Source: Tetrahymena thermophila SB210
Taxonomy: Eukaryota; Ciliophora; Oligohymenophorea; Hymenostomatida; Tetrahymenidae
DNA length: 64,000 bases
Assembly (NCBI RefSeq): GCF_000189635.1
Contig: NW_002476363.1
Coordinates: 659,937 to 723,936 of the forward strand
Direction of reading: 5' to 3'
The notes beneath the pieces are model-generated. The model made no database searches. It saw only the letters and a list, made by a program, of their open reading frames with translations, and was not told where the DNA came from. The position numbers and the translations under genes are program-made. Shown here in pieces: positions 1 through 12,593 of this stretch (within the stretch, counting starts at the first letter, position 1; every line of letters begins with the position of its first letter).

Positions 1-430
1 ATAACTTCTAGTGCTTATTCAAATGTCTAAACTTCTTATTATTTTTTAATGTGATAAGTATAGAGATCCCCTTCATTGCAGTATTCAATTACTATAAATT
101 TCATTTTTTCCTTTTCACTACTTTAGTCATATATTTTGACTAAATTTTCTAAGTTTTCAGAATATTTATCTTAAATCTTTTTTAAGACTTCATAATCTAC
201 TTAAAAGCCTTTTATTTAAAAGAATAATTTTAGCGTTTACCATAAATCAAGCTACCAAAAAGTATAAAAAATGATGTATTACTTGAATCCTTAAAGTATT
301 CTTTAATTACTACCTGCTAATAATTTTTTGAATCAATCGCAAAATATATTTAGGCCTATCCTCCTTATATTATAGTATTTTTATTTTGTTAGTATTTACT
401 CTTTTATCCTACGAAAATTCTATTTTACAT
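1..430 (-). pseudogene. K1: 5' part of a Ser/Thr protein kinase gene, frameshifted, cut by window start
   Basis: This is the N-lobe of the same kinase as the complete copy at 28237-29943. The start codon is at 430-428, and the frame begins MQNRIFVGQKS. The glycine-rich loop reads IIQGGQAQIYF and the ATP-binding lysine lies in VVIKEYFKDSS. Near 200-215 this copy has two more bases than the complete copy (GGCTTTTAAG against GGTTTTAAG, with an extra A before it). This puts the alpha-C segment and the following EYCNEGDLYTYH segment into another frame, and the shifted frame meets a TGA. The sequence after the shift is still well conserved, so the break is recent. The rest of the gene lies outside the window. 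It is called a pseudogene unless an unseen intron restores the frame. Confidence 0.75.
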
Positions 431-1303
431 TTATAATTTGATGGATTTACTATTTTTATTATATTTATCTAAATTTAATAATAATAACTTTATTAAACCT
501 CCTCTTTCAAAAAACAAAAAAGGCATCGAATAAATTAATTAATAAATAAATAAATAAAACTATTTTATATTTAATATGCCAATTTAAATTTGTTTTTCTT
601 GATTATCTTAAATTCATCCACATATTATTGATATCTAATGTAAAATAATTTAATTGTATCTCTTAAACTAAATATTTTATGTATGTATCAAAGTAATTTA
701 TTTGGGTTAAAATATATTTAAATTGTCTTCTGTCCTTTAAAAAAATATTTGATTCTTACCCTCTAATAAAATAATTAATCATCAAAATAGTTTTTAGAAT
801 TCAAAAGAAATATTTTAAAGGAGAGTAAAATGATTAAAATAATCATTAAAAATTTATATGCAAATTTGATTTGCAAAGACTAGATAGTTACCTTACATAG
901 GCATGTAATTATTAATAAAATTCTTTTAATTGTAGTTATATTATGTATGTAAATATAATGACTTTTTCTAAGAAATACAAATACGATAAATCAATAAAAA
1001 TTTTTTAATTATCTATGGCTTATAGGTAAAATTTGCATAAAGCTAATAAAATAATTTGCATTTTAAATATACTTAATTATTAAAACTTATTAAATACGAA
1101 ATTTAATACTTGTTTAGAGAAGATTATTAAATTTTTTATATTCATTGTAAATATTCAAATCTTTTATTTAATTAATAATTATTTTTAAATCAGTTTTTGT
1201 TTTGTTTATAAAATAAATAAATAATAACTTTAGATTATCAATCACTATAAAAGATTTGCAAATAATAATATAAAAGAAGCTATAAAAATAGGAATATTAA
1301 GTA
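431..1303. promoter_or_regulatory. Divergent intergenic region between kinase K1 and small gene S-A
   Basis: About 870 bp with no gene that I can support. It is repeated with high similarity between K2 and S-D (29944-30862) and in part before S-B, S-C and S-F, so it travels with the cassette. It should hold the promoters of both divergent genes. The only clear internal structure is the GCAAAT-TTG-ATTTGC inverted repeat at 860-874. The rest is AT-rich with simple TAAA runs. Confidence 0.5.
860..874. promoter_or_regulatory. Perfect inverted repeat GCAAAT-TTG-ATTTGC
   Basis: A 15-bp perfect palindrome with 6-bp arms and a 3-bp spacer, about 430 bp upstream of S-A. It is found unchanged at 12765-12779 (upstream of S-C, downstream of the S-B remnant) and at 30394-30408 (upstream of S-D). 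It is deleted in front of the broken copy S-F. The position and conservation suggest a protein-binding site. That is inference. Confidence 0.45.
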
Positions 1304-1832
1304 ATGTCAGCCGAAGTTAAAGCATAATTAGCAGAATCTCTTAATTCTATTCACGATACTTACTAACTCAAATTAAAGACTTTGTAATTAAGATATCAAT
1401 CTTCATTTGATGAATTGAGTAAATAATAATATTTAATTCATAATCTATAATGAAATGCCAATAAATAAATAATGTTTAAAATTTATGAAAAAGCTAGCTT
1501 AAGGTTTTATTAGTGTTATTATGCAATCTTTTGATAATACAATATTTTAATTTTCAGCTTCAACTAAACTTTAATTTTCAACAAAGTTAGTTATTTTATT
1601 CATCATTAAAATTTATTTTATTTTCAAGAATCAGGCATAGAAAATTTAGAAAAGTAAGTAGAGGGATATTTGGCTCAAGACAGCAATTCTGGTGATCAAA
1701 CTAAATCACAATTTAATTTGAACTCTTCATTACAATCTTCATGTAAGTTTATTTTTATAATATAGAGTTTGTAATTTTTTATTTATAAATAAAATAGCTT
1801 TATAATCTACTTAATATATTACCAATTTAGGA
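1304..1832 (+). CDS. S-A: small helical protein, about 76 aa, two to three exons
   Basis: I do not recognise the family. Exon 1 (1304-1418) starts ATG in context TTAAGTAATG and encodes MSAEVKAQLAESLNSIHD, then TYQLKLKTLQLRYQSSFDEL. An intron at 1419-1628 (GTAAAT...TTCAAG) joins in phase 1 to exon 2 (1629-1742), which encodes KSGIENLEKQVEGYLAQDSN and a Ser/Asn/Gln-rich tail ending NLNSSLQSS. A second intron, 1743-1830 (GTAAGT...TTTAG), would splice T to GA and make the stop TGA exactly at the junction. The product is charged, Gln-rich and probably a helical coiled coil, with no signal peptide or membrane segment. Five more copies lie in the window. The 3' end faces TM1. Confidence 0.6.
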
Positions 1833-2360
1833 AGCACATTAGGTATTTCAAACATAACTACTACCTAATAAAATAAATGAAAATTAAACTTTATACATTT
1901 TAAACTATATATTTAAGTTTATATCATTTAAATTTAATTTAATTTAAATGAATTATTAATAAAACTATTTAGAAAATTAAAGTTTTAATTCAAAATAGTA
2001 GTAGATTTATGAAATGTTTGTTATGTTTCTATTATATTAATTATTTATATATTAATTAATTAAATTAAAAAACTAAACCCAAAATGATATTAAATATCAG
2101 TATATTTTTGGAAAAAAATAATATAATAAAAACATTTTAATTTTTTTTGTCTTTGAAGTAATATTTCATCATGTATTTATTTTAAATTCTATAAATAATA
2201 TTCTTAAATAAAAATAATTAGTTTTTATTTTACAGAGCAAACAAAGCTTAATATTTAATATAAATATATTATTTATAGGGAAAAATGAATTTTAAAATTG
2301 ATAAATCTTTTTAGTTAAAAACAAAAAATAATATGTATTATTAATATTTAATAATAATTT
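1833..2360. other. Convergent intergenic region between S-A and TM1
   Basis: The S-A third-exon region stays open to a TGA near 1878 in the frame used by S-F. Beyond it is AT-rich DNA with no gene I can support. The same sequence lies at the same place after S-C, S-D, S-E and S-F, so it is part of the repeated cassette and presumably holds the 3' UTRs and poly(A) signals of both convergent genes. Confidence 0.4.
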
Positions 2361-5300
2361 TCAGATATTTAAAGTATTATCTATTTTATATTCAGTAAAA
2401 TAAATTAAATTATTATTTTTATCCACATGGTTAACAGAATTTAATTTTATTTATTCATTAGAGTTATCCTTTTTATCTATTTAACTCTCTTTCTAATCCA
2501 TTGCCATATTTAATTCTTCGAATCCTAATAATTAATTAAAAAATTTAATGATTAAAAAAAAATTATTATATATATTACATTAAAAAAGAGGAGATTAGTT
2601 TATCTCTCTGCTATATACAGTATTTGGGTTATTTTCATTATCTTTATCAATGTAATCGTATTCAGAGTTTAATTTGTGTTAATTTTCAATAGCTAAGTAT
2701 TTTTTTTTTAGTTTTATTAATTTATTAGTGTTATCATCTTTATCTTTTTAACTCTCTTTTTAATTACTTACTAAATTTAAATCTTCAAATTCTAATTAAT
2801 ATTTAATTAAAAAATTTAATGACTAAAATAAAACAAATAAAAATATTACATAAAAAAATAGGAGATTAGTTTGTCTTGCTGGTATATACAGTATTTGGGC
2901 TATTCATATTATCTTTACCAAAGTAATAGCTTTCAGAGTTTAATTTTTGTTAATTTTTAGTAGCTAAGTCATTTAGTTTATTTTATTTAATAGTCTAATT
3001 AATCTACTAATCTTTAAATAGTCTTTTATGATTTTTACCTATAAATTAAATATATTAAATATAACAAATAACAAGAGTTTTAATACTTATTTATATCTTT
3101 AAGCCAGAGAATAAAAGATCATACTTTTGTTCATCACTAAGATTTAAAAATTCTTAAAAAATTCTTTTTATTTTAGCTTTCAATTACGGATTTAATTTTT
3201 ATTTTTGAAACTTTTGAACAAGCAACTTTGTATAAGAAAATTTTTTTAAAAATGAAATGATAACATTCTTAAATTACATTAAAAGTCCTATAATAACTCT
3301 TTTAATTATTACGATAATAAACCAAGCATTGATTGTGATTATAATTATAATAGAAGTGATTACATAATAATTGAAGGGATTATTGCTAATGAATAAACAA
3401 AGTAATACAGAAACTGCACACACGTTTGTTTGATAGAAATCAACTGTATTGTACCCGTTCAAACGATAGGGTTATAAAACACTAGATGCTATCCCATATA
3501 AAGAAATCATTATAAAAATTAGCACTCCTTTAATATTAGTATCTTGGGAATAGAAGTTAAGAATTATAATGATTAAAATTTTTTCTAAAATTTTCACGAA
3601 TTCCCAATAATATTTTTGGCTTTTATACTCTTTATATAAAAAGCCATATTTCTTATATACTTAAATGTTTTGTAAATCATTTTTATTTTTGTATAGTATA
3701 TAAAAAAGTCCAATAGGTATAATAAAAGCAAACACTAATAAGCAAGGAGCTACTAAGGTAGAACTATAGGTTTAGTGCTGGTTAGTGTTGCATTCATAAG
3801 TTATATTATAGAGTATATAACTAGAATCTCCAATTATCCTGCATGAAAGAATAGCTATCATTTAAGAAACTAAATCAGGCTAAACTAAAATAAATATAAA
3901 GATCGCAGCAGTGCAAATAGAATAATAACGAACTTTTATATTTGTAAATACCCTTTATAATATTAAACTAAGTATAAACACCATTAAATAGCCAATTGGA
4001 ACACTTAGAGTAAATAGTAGTTTGAGATATATCATTGGTATATCTGTTTATATATCTTTTAATATACATTCAGCGGAATTCATTTATTATCTTACAGGTG
4101 TTCCTAAATACTATGAAGTATCAAATATATCTTTTGTTGATAAAATTTAAAAAATTATTTTCATCTTAAAAAATTTAGTTTATATAAATAAATAATCTTG
4201 ATAAATTAAATAATTTTAATTTTTTTTACCTGTAGTTAATTTTATATTGAAAGTAATAATTGATCCTATTATTTGTAAATAGTTAATGAATACTTTAATA
4301 TAAACACTAGCTTTTTCTCCATTTCTAGATTTTCTATCTTTTTGGTTATCATATTTGACATTTAATTTAGATTAATATTTAGTCTCTTTTAATGAAGTGA
4401 TTTGATTTATCTTTAATAAGTGGCTTTTCAGAGCTACTTAAAAAGCATTTATTGCTTATTCCTCTAAGTCTCCTTTTATGGCAAGTCGAATTGAAAATAA
4501 AGTCCAGATTACTATTAAGATTGCTTTCCATAATAAAGCACTCAATTCTTTACATTACCCACATTAATAAGATCCAACTTTAGAATAGCTTTCTCCCCAA
4601 TAGCTTCCATAAATCTTATTAATTTTAAATTTATTGTTAAAGTAATATTTAAAAAATTGTATTTACATCACATTCTTCACATAGAGGTCCTATGTAACCT
4701 TCTAAGCATACTTAATTCCCATAAGTATTTCCAATACAGTTTGAAGGCTTATTTACACATTCTACAACAAGAGGACTACTTTCATCTTTTCTCCAGAATC
4801 CTTAATTTACATATATAATTCCATTTTAGCATTTTGCTCCAGAAGGACATGAATAACATTATTGTTTATCGAGAGAGTATTTATCTTATTCACAGACAAT
4901 ACATTCTGTATATGTATTGTAAAAATTATCAATTTCACCATAATTACAACTTCTAAAATAAACTTCTAATTCATAAGAATAGTTAGACTCAAATTAATTT
5001 GTTTATTTATTTAAAATTTTTATAACATCAGATTTGAACTCAATTATTGCTTTTGAATTTGGAATCCCTATTAATTACATACCTTAAAAAACAAATTATT
5101 TCTATTTTAAATCAACAAATGCTGTAGAATTTCCTCTAATGTAATAATTTGATATATTTTTTGTCTTGCTGCTAAATTATGCTTAAATTATTATTTTATC
5201 AGCATCTAATGGAAATATTGGTTTAGCTGTTTAATCTTTTAGCTAAAAAATTATATCTGGAATTTAAGCTCCACTTTTAATATTTGATAAAATTAAAGAA

Positions 5301-8300
5301 TTAGTTGACTAATTGAAGTATTTATTTAAATCTGTAGTCATGATCAAACCTAAATGATCAGGATATGAATTGATATTATCTCCATAAAGAGTGGCCTAGT
5401 TATTCAATATAATGCTTTAAGAGTCTATAACTGGATTTATACCTAGATTATTAATGCATCCTCCGATAATTGCATTGTTATTTGATAGATTTGTTTTATA
5501 AATTTTGATCTATTACTGTGCTGTTGATTCATTTTCTGAGCTAATAAATAATGCTCCACCACTTCCATTTAAAGATTGATTGTCAGTAAATTAGCAATTA
5601 GACAAAGTTAAAGTAAAAACCTATTAATTGTATGATTAAAAATTTTAAATTATTTAAAAAAATGAAGTATTACATCATCTTTTTAGGCTTTTAAAAACAT
5701 AGCTCCTCCATCTGATATGGCAGTATTTCCAATCATTTGAGTGTTTTATATATAATTAAGATTAGAAACCAAACCATTAACTGAAAGAGCACCACCGATA
5801 TTGGCCTATTTTTAAATAAATATTTAAATTACATAAAAGATTGTATGATATTAAATTATTTTAATCACTTTTGATTCTAAAAACATAGAGTCAGATATAA
5901 AAAATTGTGTTTAGTTCAACTAAAGTATAGAGCCAAAGCATAGCATGCAAATTATTTTCTAAAATATTGTTTATTATTAAATTTATAATTTAGATTAATT
6001 TAGTGATATAAGTGCTCCTGAATTTATCAGAGAAATCTAGGATTGTAATACTCGTTTTGAGGATATCTAATTTATGTTTATAAATTAAGATTCTTCAATT
6101 GTTAGAGATCCTTAATTGACACTAATTAAGTATGTGGAAAACGTAGAGTCTTTAATTATTAATCTTTAAATTATAATACTCGTATTAATAGCATTAATTA
6201 GAAGAGGGGAAGTGTTTTGTAAATTTTTTATTATTAAATTTTAAAATCCACAATCAACAATTGAAAGGATAGATTTTTAAAGTTAAAAAAATGACACTGA
6301 TTAGATGTCAGAAAGCAATGTTATTTAATTCAAATAATCAGGATAGGTTTAGTTAAAATTATTATTAATATTAAAAAGAGTAACATTAGAATTTTAGGTA
6401 TTCAAAAAATATGAGCTGGTCTAGCCTAAAATATTGGTTAACTCTCCTTCATAGAATAGAATCTAACTTAATAAATTCTAATTTTCTGATTATCTGAATA
6501 TTGATTTAAAAAAAAAATTAATTTTATATTTAATTTTCATTATTTTATGGTAATAATTTTATGTTAATAAATATTTTTATCGAATCCATTAATTAAATGC
6601 GCACCTGGTGCTCATAAAAAAATCAAAATTTATAAAGCACGCATTAGGTGCATAAATTAAAAATTTTTAAGTGCCATTTTTTAAATTTTTGATTCGCGCA
6701 CTAGTACGCATTTATACAAAGTTACCATTTTTATCTTAAATTAAAATAATTTACATTATTGAAATTGAGGAAGAATAAGAACTAAGTGTATAGATATTAC
6801 TAAAGTTAGATGATTTACACACAAAATTTAAATTTGAGTTTTGTGAATTTATGTAAAATGCACCACCATCAATCTAAGCATAGCCTTCTACAAATGAAGA
6901 TTTTTCTATAAAAATATTTGTTTCTGAACTAAGACTCTCTAAGTAAATAAACGAGCCTTAGCTTGCTGTGGATTGACTAAAATTTGAAGAAAGAATTTAT
7001 AAATTGTTTGATTTAGCTCTTAAGCAACCTCCTTATTATATTAAAGTTGTTACATTATCTGTGATAATAAATGAAGATTGCTTGCAATTAGCGTTAATGA
7101 TGGTTATATTAAGACCAACTATATATTGAAAATTAAAGATACTACTAGATACTGAATTAATATATTGGTTATTAACTAAATATATAGAACCTAATGGATT
7201 AATTGCCTGAATTGCAGAAGTTGAATAAGTTTAGGTATTAAGAATTGCATTTAATCTATTTTAGCTAAAAATTGAGTTGCTAATTGTTATATTAGAAGTA
7301 TAAGTGGAAGTAATTAAAATTGGATTAGCTTAGGAGCTAGTTTAAGTTTATTCAAAATATGAACTTGTAATAACTACTTTTGATAAATTTATTACTGAAT
7401 TTGTGTAAGCTTAATTTTTTATGACTAAAATAGAATTATTTATTCCTTTAATATAGCTTGATTATAGATTAGTTATGCTAATCTTTTTTATTTCATTAAA
7501 AATTAAACATCCACCATACCTTCTATTGACTAAATTATCAAAAATTTTTTTTTCATTTAAGCAAGAAATATTGCTAATTGAAACTAGAGAAGATTAGGAT
7601 AATTAACAAAATGCTATTTCTTATTAGTTTTTTACTGTAACTTCAGTTATTTAAACTGAAAAAATTTGTTCAGTTAGAACTAATTAAGTAATTCCGAGGT
7701 AGATATCTGATTAAACTTAAGAAGAGGGAAAGTAAGAATTATCTGTGAAATTTAACTAACTCATATTTAAAGTGTGTTAGGGAAGAGGATTTATTGAATA
7801 AATAGCATCAAAAAAGAGATAATTGTGTGTCGTATAAAATGAGTTATTGTACATAGTTATATTCTAGAACTAAAATGTTTAATTTTTTTGTTTGATTGTG
7901 CTCACAGTTGAGAATATCTATAAATTACAAAACTGATTATTGGATATTGTCATATTAGCTACATAGAATTCACCAGCTTCAAATAACTAACCAGAGAATT
8001 GTGGATAGTAAGTTTAATTTATATCGCATAGATTATTTTAAATTATTAAAGTATCAATAATAACATTAACATCGCTCTCTTAGGTTAATATACTGAATTT
8101 TTCACTTAATTTACAACTATCTATTAGAATATTTTAAAGTACAATCTATTTAATATAATAAAAATATTTCATTTATTTTAAATTTACATTTTAAAAAATT
8201 ACCTATTAAGAATTAACGATTGTTATTAAAGTTGATGTATTTGAAAAATCTAAACTTTGTAAGTTTATATTTTTAATAGTCAACAAAGAATTATTTATTT

Positions 8301-11300
8301 AAATAAAGAAGCAATCAGATGTATTATCTGTTGAAGATATACTTATGTTATCTATAGTAGCACTTGAAATAATACCATCGAAATAGACCCCACACTTTTA
8401 TTAGGAGCTACTAATAATAAAATTAATAAGTATATCATCAATGTTTAGCATAAATAGACCCGAGAATTGGAGCAACTAATTTACATTAATTTAAGCTAAT
8501 TGATTATTATTCCAGCTCTAAATTGTTAAATTTGTTTATGCAAAAACATATAAAGTTAGCAGTTCACTGTAAAATACCATCTAATTTTAGTTGCTCACTA
8601 ATATATTGACGTTTAGAATTTCAAATCCGTTTATTAATTCGAAATATTATTAAACCTATTTTTAAATAGAAAAATATTTTGGTAAAATATTTATTTTAAA
8701 TCTAGAGATTTACTAAAAGTAAAGATGAAATTATACTCAAAGAAGTTGTATAAGGCTATTCAAAAGAACCTATCCCATATATACTTTTAGTATCAGCAGT
8801 TTCAGTAGTATTAAAATAAAACTACATTTAGCATTTCTAAGTACAACTAAGTAAATTTTAAAGACATTATCCAATAGGGAAAAATGTATTACTATAGTAA
8901 TACTAAATAAATAAAACCTAAGTCTTTTCTATATACTGAATATTATTTCCAGCATCTGTTAAAGAAGGAGACTGGAAATGCATAAATTATTCAAATTATT
9001 AAGTAACTGTATTAAAACTGAATAAATAAACATCTCCGCTACTTTAATCTCCAACTCCAAACATATTAATTGTATTGAATACATTTAAATAGTATGGATT
9101 TGACTTTAGTTTCATTAATGGTTTAAATATTTTATTAGAGAAATTATAGCTAATTATATTGTAATTACCACAAACTATTATTAGAAATTTATTATTATCA
9201 GTATGAAATAATTAACCAATTATTGAGTCAGAACAATTGGACGCTTTTTTTTTTTAAATGAATAAATAAAATAATTTTAAAAATATTTTTTTATTTTTTT
9301 TAAATTAATGAAAAAAAACTTTTAATTTGTTGGGATATGATTTGATATTTCATTAGTTTATTTTCATCTAAAATAAAATGAAATTAATTCCCATTTTGAA
9401 TTTTATGTTTGATTTTATTGTAAGATTACCTATTGAGTATTTGAATGAAAGGTCTGTTGAATTCCAAACAAAAATACTTCCATTAACAGCTATTCCAACG
9501 ATTTCTTAATCTTCTTAGGAATAAAGGGCATAACTTGTATTTTGATTATTTTCTTCTACTTTATCAGAGAGCAATTAAAACTATTATTAAGAGGTAATAC
9601 TTAAAGCATAAAATAAGAAATTTTCATTATTTTATTTATTAGGTAATCCTACAATAACCCAAATAGCTTGATTAATATCTTAGTAGGGATCAATATTGAA
9701 GCTTATTGAATCAGTATCAAGATTTATCTAACTTAAATCGTATACCTGTTTTTATATTTATAATAACTTTAATATTTTTGATATAGATAGAAAAAAAGAA
9801 ATAATTACTTAAGGAGTGAATGATGAGTCCATTACTTTATAAAATGCTAAGTATGAAGCCTCATGCATAGCAATAAAACAAGTATTACAGTTTTTTACAG
9901 CAAAAAATGTATTTTATCTTACTTTGATAATAGAAAAAAGAGGATAAGCAAGGATAGATTTTAGATTACTTGGAGAATCTTTAGTGACTAAAATTTGATC
10001 ATATGTAGCAGCAGCAAAGTATATTTCTTCATTGAGTTAGAAACTAAATGTTTTTGTAAAACCTATAGAAGAAAAAGCTTAAGTTTTATAGTATAATGGT
10101 TAAAGTAAATTTATTTTTGAAATTTTATTTTTACCAAAACGAGTGAGCTAAGTGCTTGTACTATATGAATAAACAAATATAGCTGATTTTAAATTATAAT
10201 TACTATAGCTGTATGGTGTTAAAAATTATTGACTTTCTTCCAAATGATACCATTCATAACTTAGATCTCCAGGTGGTTAAATAGTAAAAGGTTGATTGAT
10301 ATTAGCAAAGCTAAAAGAATCATATGTATTTGTTTTCTAATTATAGACAAAATTTAAATCTATTCTATAAATAGACTTCGTGCTACTTAGGTATAAACTG
10401 CCTTAATTATTTTTAGAATTTATAAAGGTTAAACTGATTATTTCATCTCCTGATGGACAATTTGGTAGATCTATTTTTTAAAATTTTAAGAAATTTATAA
10501 TGAAAATTATTATTATATTTAATCTACAATTATTCTAAATTCTTTTTATCTAATTTGATTATAAATTAATGATCTAGTAAGCCCTGATTTGACAATACTC
10601 TCCTGCTAAAAATATAATATCATAGCTCTAGTGGAAATCTATTAACCTATAATTATCAACTATAAAATAAAATAGAGTGAAATATTATTCTTTAAAAGAC
10701 TTAAAAAATTAGTTATACAATTTATCGAATAATATCCATTGAATGAGAATTCTAAAGTTTTAAAATCAATTGACCAAGTATAAGCACCATACTAATCAAT
10801 TACTGCTATAAAATTCTAACCATTTTAAAGCTAAAGTAACTTTGCAGAAGTAATATAATTACCAGCATCAGGATTAAAAGGTATAATATTCAAAGATAGA
10901 ATTTATTTTCCTTCTATAAAGTCAACAACATATAATAAAAAATTTCCACTATTTAAGACACAATAATTAGATCCTTTCATGAAATGCATACTTTTTAAAT
11001 CACTGAAGGGTATTGTTTATTTAGATTCAAGAGTATAAGGATCTGCGTATATTAGCTATTATGAATTCAGAGCTAAAATTTGATTTCTTTCTTGTACATA
11101 CTCCATTTGAAATATAACGTATTTAGCTTTAATAAAATAAAAATTGTTTTAAAAAAGTATAAACTATTTATTTAAATTTACTCCTAACCACATTCACAAT
11201 ATTATCAATTTCACTAGAAATATCATTGTAATATACTATACTCTAAGTCTATGCATCGTTTTAATAAAGTATAGTGTTTATCAAAAGTATATTAGTGTTA

Positions 11301-11504
11301 GGTAACTTCAAATAATTAGAAGGAGTATAGCCCTCTAAATATTTAGCCTCTGTTTTTAAAAATTTATATCATAATGTATTAAAATATTAATTTAATCTTA
11401 CGGTGCTACCTAGAAAATGCTTAACAAATTTAAGCATTTAAGTTTTGTATTGATTACAATAAGATTATGACTGTTAAATTCAAAGTAAAGAATGATTTAC
11501 TCAT
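2361..11504 (-). CDS. TM1: giant surface membrane protein, Pmp-type beta-helix plus Cys-rich module plus about nine TM helices
   Basis: The start ATG is at 11504-11502 and is followed by a signal peptide (MSKSFFTLNLTVIILLQSIQ, then NLNA). The next part, about 11.4-9.0 kb, is propeller-like, with repeats such as NGSIFVWNSTDLSFKYSI. Then comes a long beta-helix, about 8.7-4.96 kb, with Pmp-like motifs (NIGGALSVNG, SDGGAMFLK, NCQFTDNQSLNGSGGALFIS). The Cys-rich part (4925-4560) includes CPSGAKC, GFWRKDES and GYIGPLCEEC. About nine TM helices follow (4540-3275), with the loop KYGFLYKEYKSQKYYWEFV and the PYRLNGYNTVDFYQTN segment. Two introns are well resolved: 4615-4666 and 4131-4229, whose splices give GPLCEECDIYGSYW and KLTTDIFDTSQYL. 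Other introns include one at the signal-peptide boundary. The C-tail is Gln/Asn-rich and its end is uncertain: TGA at 2361 if the last intron is retained, earlier if it is spliced. Family knowledge: such proteins are common in ciliates, and their ligand is unknown. Confidence 0.75.
2457..2975 (-). repeat. Tandemly duplicated C-terminal exon module of TM1
   Basis: Two complete and one partial copy of a roughly 280-bp exon-plus-intron unit. The exon copies encode NQQKLNSESYYFGKDNMNSP followed by NTVYTSKTNQSP, and NQHKLNSEYDYIDKDNENNP followed by NTVYSREINQSP. Each has an intron-like GTAATAT...TTAG tail. A third, shorter module encodes FEELNMAMDQKESQIDKKDN. The same arrangement recurs at the end of every TM copy, and TM3 has one extra unit. 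The tail is polar and presumably cytoplasmic. Confidence 0.6.
6581..6734. mobile_element. Short inverted-repeat insertion in a TM1 intron
   Basis: About 154 bp present here but absent at the matching site of TM2 (around 18460). It is flanked by the 8-bp direct repeat ATTTTTAT (6573-6580 and 6727-6734). Inside are facing GC-rich ends, ATGCGCACCTGGTGC and, reverse-complemented from the right, ATGCGTACTAGTGCGC. Shorter, internally deleted versions sit at the same site in TM3 (36353-36446) and TM5 (52558-52677). This is a MITE-like element tolerated because it lies within an intron. Confidence 0.55.
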
Positions 11505-11510
11505 ATTAAT

Positions 11511-12000
11511 AGATATTTTTTCAACCTTCTATTATTACTATTTTTAATTCAAATATGGGTTTTGAGATAAGATTATTGAATTATTTAGTGGAGAGTTTTT
11601 TGAATAGCTTCAAACGTTTATCGATTATTATTTTTGATGTTTCTTATTCTTTTCTTATACTATTTTTAATTCAAATATAGGTTTTGAGATAAGATTATTG
11701 AATTATTTCGTCGAGAGTTTTTTAAATAACTTCAAATGTTGATTAATTATTATTTTTGATGTTTCTTATTCTTTTCTTCTTATATCTCAAATTTAGGATT
11801 TAAATGTACACTTCTATTATTGAAATTAATCTAAAAAAACTAAAAAATGTTCTTTCAACCTTCTATTATTACTATTTTTAATTCAAATATAGGTTTTGAG
11901 ATGAGATTATTGAATTATTTGGTGGGGAGTTTTTTAAATAACTTCATATGTTGATTAATTATTATTTTTGATGTTTCTAATTCTTTTCTTTTATCTACAA
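11511..12000 (-). repeat. Minisatellite directly upstream of TM1, 3 units
   Basis: Imperfect tandem units of about 120-210 bp begin within 10 bp of the TM1 start codon. Each contains the plus-strand words GATTATTGAATTATTT, TAAATAACTTCAAATG and TTGATGTTTCTTATTCTTTTC. I count three GAATTATTT cores (about 11577, 11699 and 11911). The block sits where the promoter and 5' leader of TM1 should be. No coding frame in it looks protein-like. Confidence 0.7.
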
Positions 12001-12063
12001 TATATATCTACAAAGCTACCTCTAATAACAATAAAGTACTATCCTCAAAATTTTTAATATAAA

Positions 12064-12297
12064 AACCGGCCCCGGAACAAATCTAAAAAATTTTATGTAT
12101 GCCCCGTGGGGCAGTTGTCTCATTATATATTATATATTTTTATTCAATTAGATTTAATTACTTTTTTGAATTTTCTTATTTCTACTTAGCTTAGCTAAGC
12201 TAAACAATTAATTAATTAAAAACGAATGTATGTAATTAAATACAATTCACTAATATAGTCGTTTCCAAACGACGAAATTTTTGAATGGCATTTTGCT
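12064..12297. mobile_element. Remnant of the TAGCAA-ended element, with GC-rich hairpins
   Basis: The right end reads GAATGGCATTTTGCTA, then TA, then CTTGTTTAGAG. The same end closes the intact 594-bp element at 39114-39707, and TACTTGTTTAGAG is the uninterrupted sequence upstream of S-A at about 1107. The left side begins abruptly where other copies continue with AAAAAATTTAAAG. It holds CCGGCCCCGG (12066-12075) and a hairpin TGCCCCGTGGGGCA (12100-12113), both striking in this AT-rich DNA. No matching left terminal repeat is visible, so the element is truncated or rearranged. Confidence 0.5.
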
Positions 12298-12500
12298 ATA
12301 CTTGTTTAGAGAAGATTATTAAATTTTTTATATTCTGTATATTCATTGTAAATATTCAAATATTTTATTTTATAATTTATATTTTTAAAGCAGTTTTTGT
12401 TTTGTTTATAAAAATAAATAATAGCTTTAGATTATCAATCACTATTAAAGTTTTGCAAATAGTAATATAAAAGAAGCTATATAAATAGGAATATTAAGTA

Positions 12501-12593
12501 ATGTCAGCCGAAGCTAAAGCAAAATTAGCAGAATCTCTTAATTCTATTCACGATACTTACAAACTCAAATTAAAGACTTTGTAATTGTATTGA
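12501..12593 (+). pseudogene. S-B: truncated copy of the small helical gene
   Basis: The start and first 28 codons match S-A (MSAEAKAKLAESLNSIHDTY, then KLKLKTLQL). Two glutamine codons TAA of S-A are lysine AAA here. Just after the TTGTAATTG codons the homology breaks off, and TGA at 12591-12593 ends a 30-codon frame. The rest of exon 1, the intron donor and exon 2 are missing. It lies immediately downstream of the mobile-element remnant. Confidence 0.7.

Noticed and set aside
3274-3462. Separate 62-aa membrane peptide genes (also at 33067, 46106 and 49237)
   Set aside because: They are single exon parts of the TM genes. The apparent ends come from reading TAA/TAG as stop and from internal ATG codons.
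11511-12000. CRISPR-like array or centromeric satellite
   Set aside because: The units are imperfect, of unequal length and lack unique spacers. They are limited to TM start sites.
12060-12120. tRNA gene in the GC-rich patch
   Set aside because: No T-loop GTTCGAATC-type sequence or cloverleaf could be built. The GC comes from two short palindromes.
12285-12470. Plus-strand 61-codon frame starting MAFCYTCLEK
   Set aside because: It spans the end of the mobile-element remnant and the conserved S leader. It is not kept in the other copies of that leader and has no protein-like pattern.
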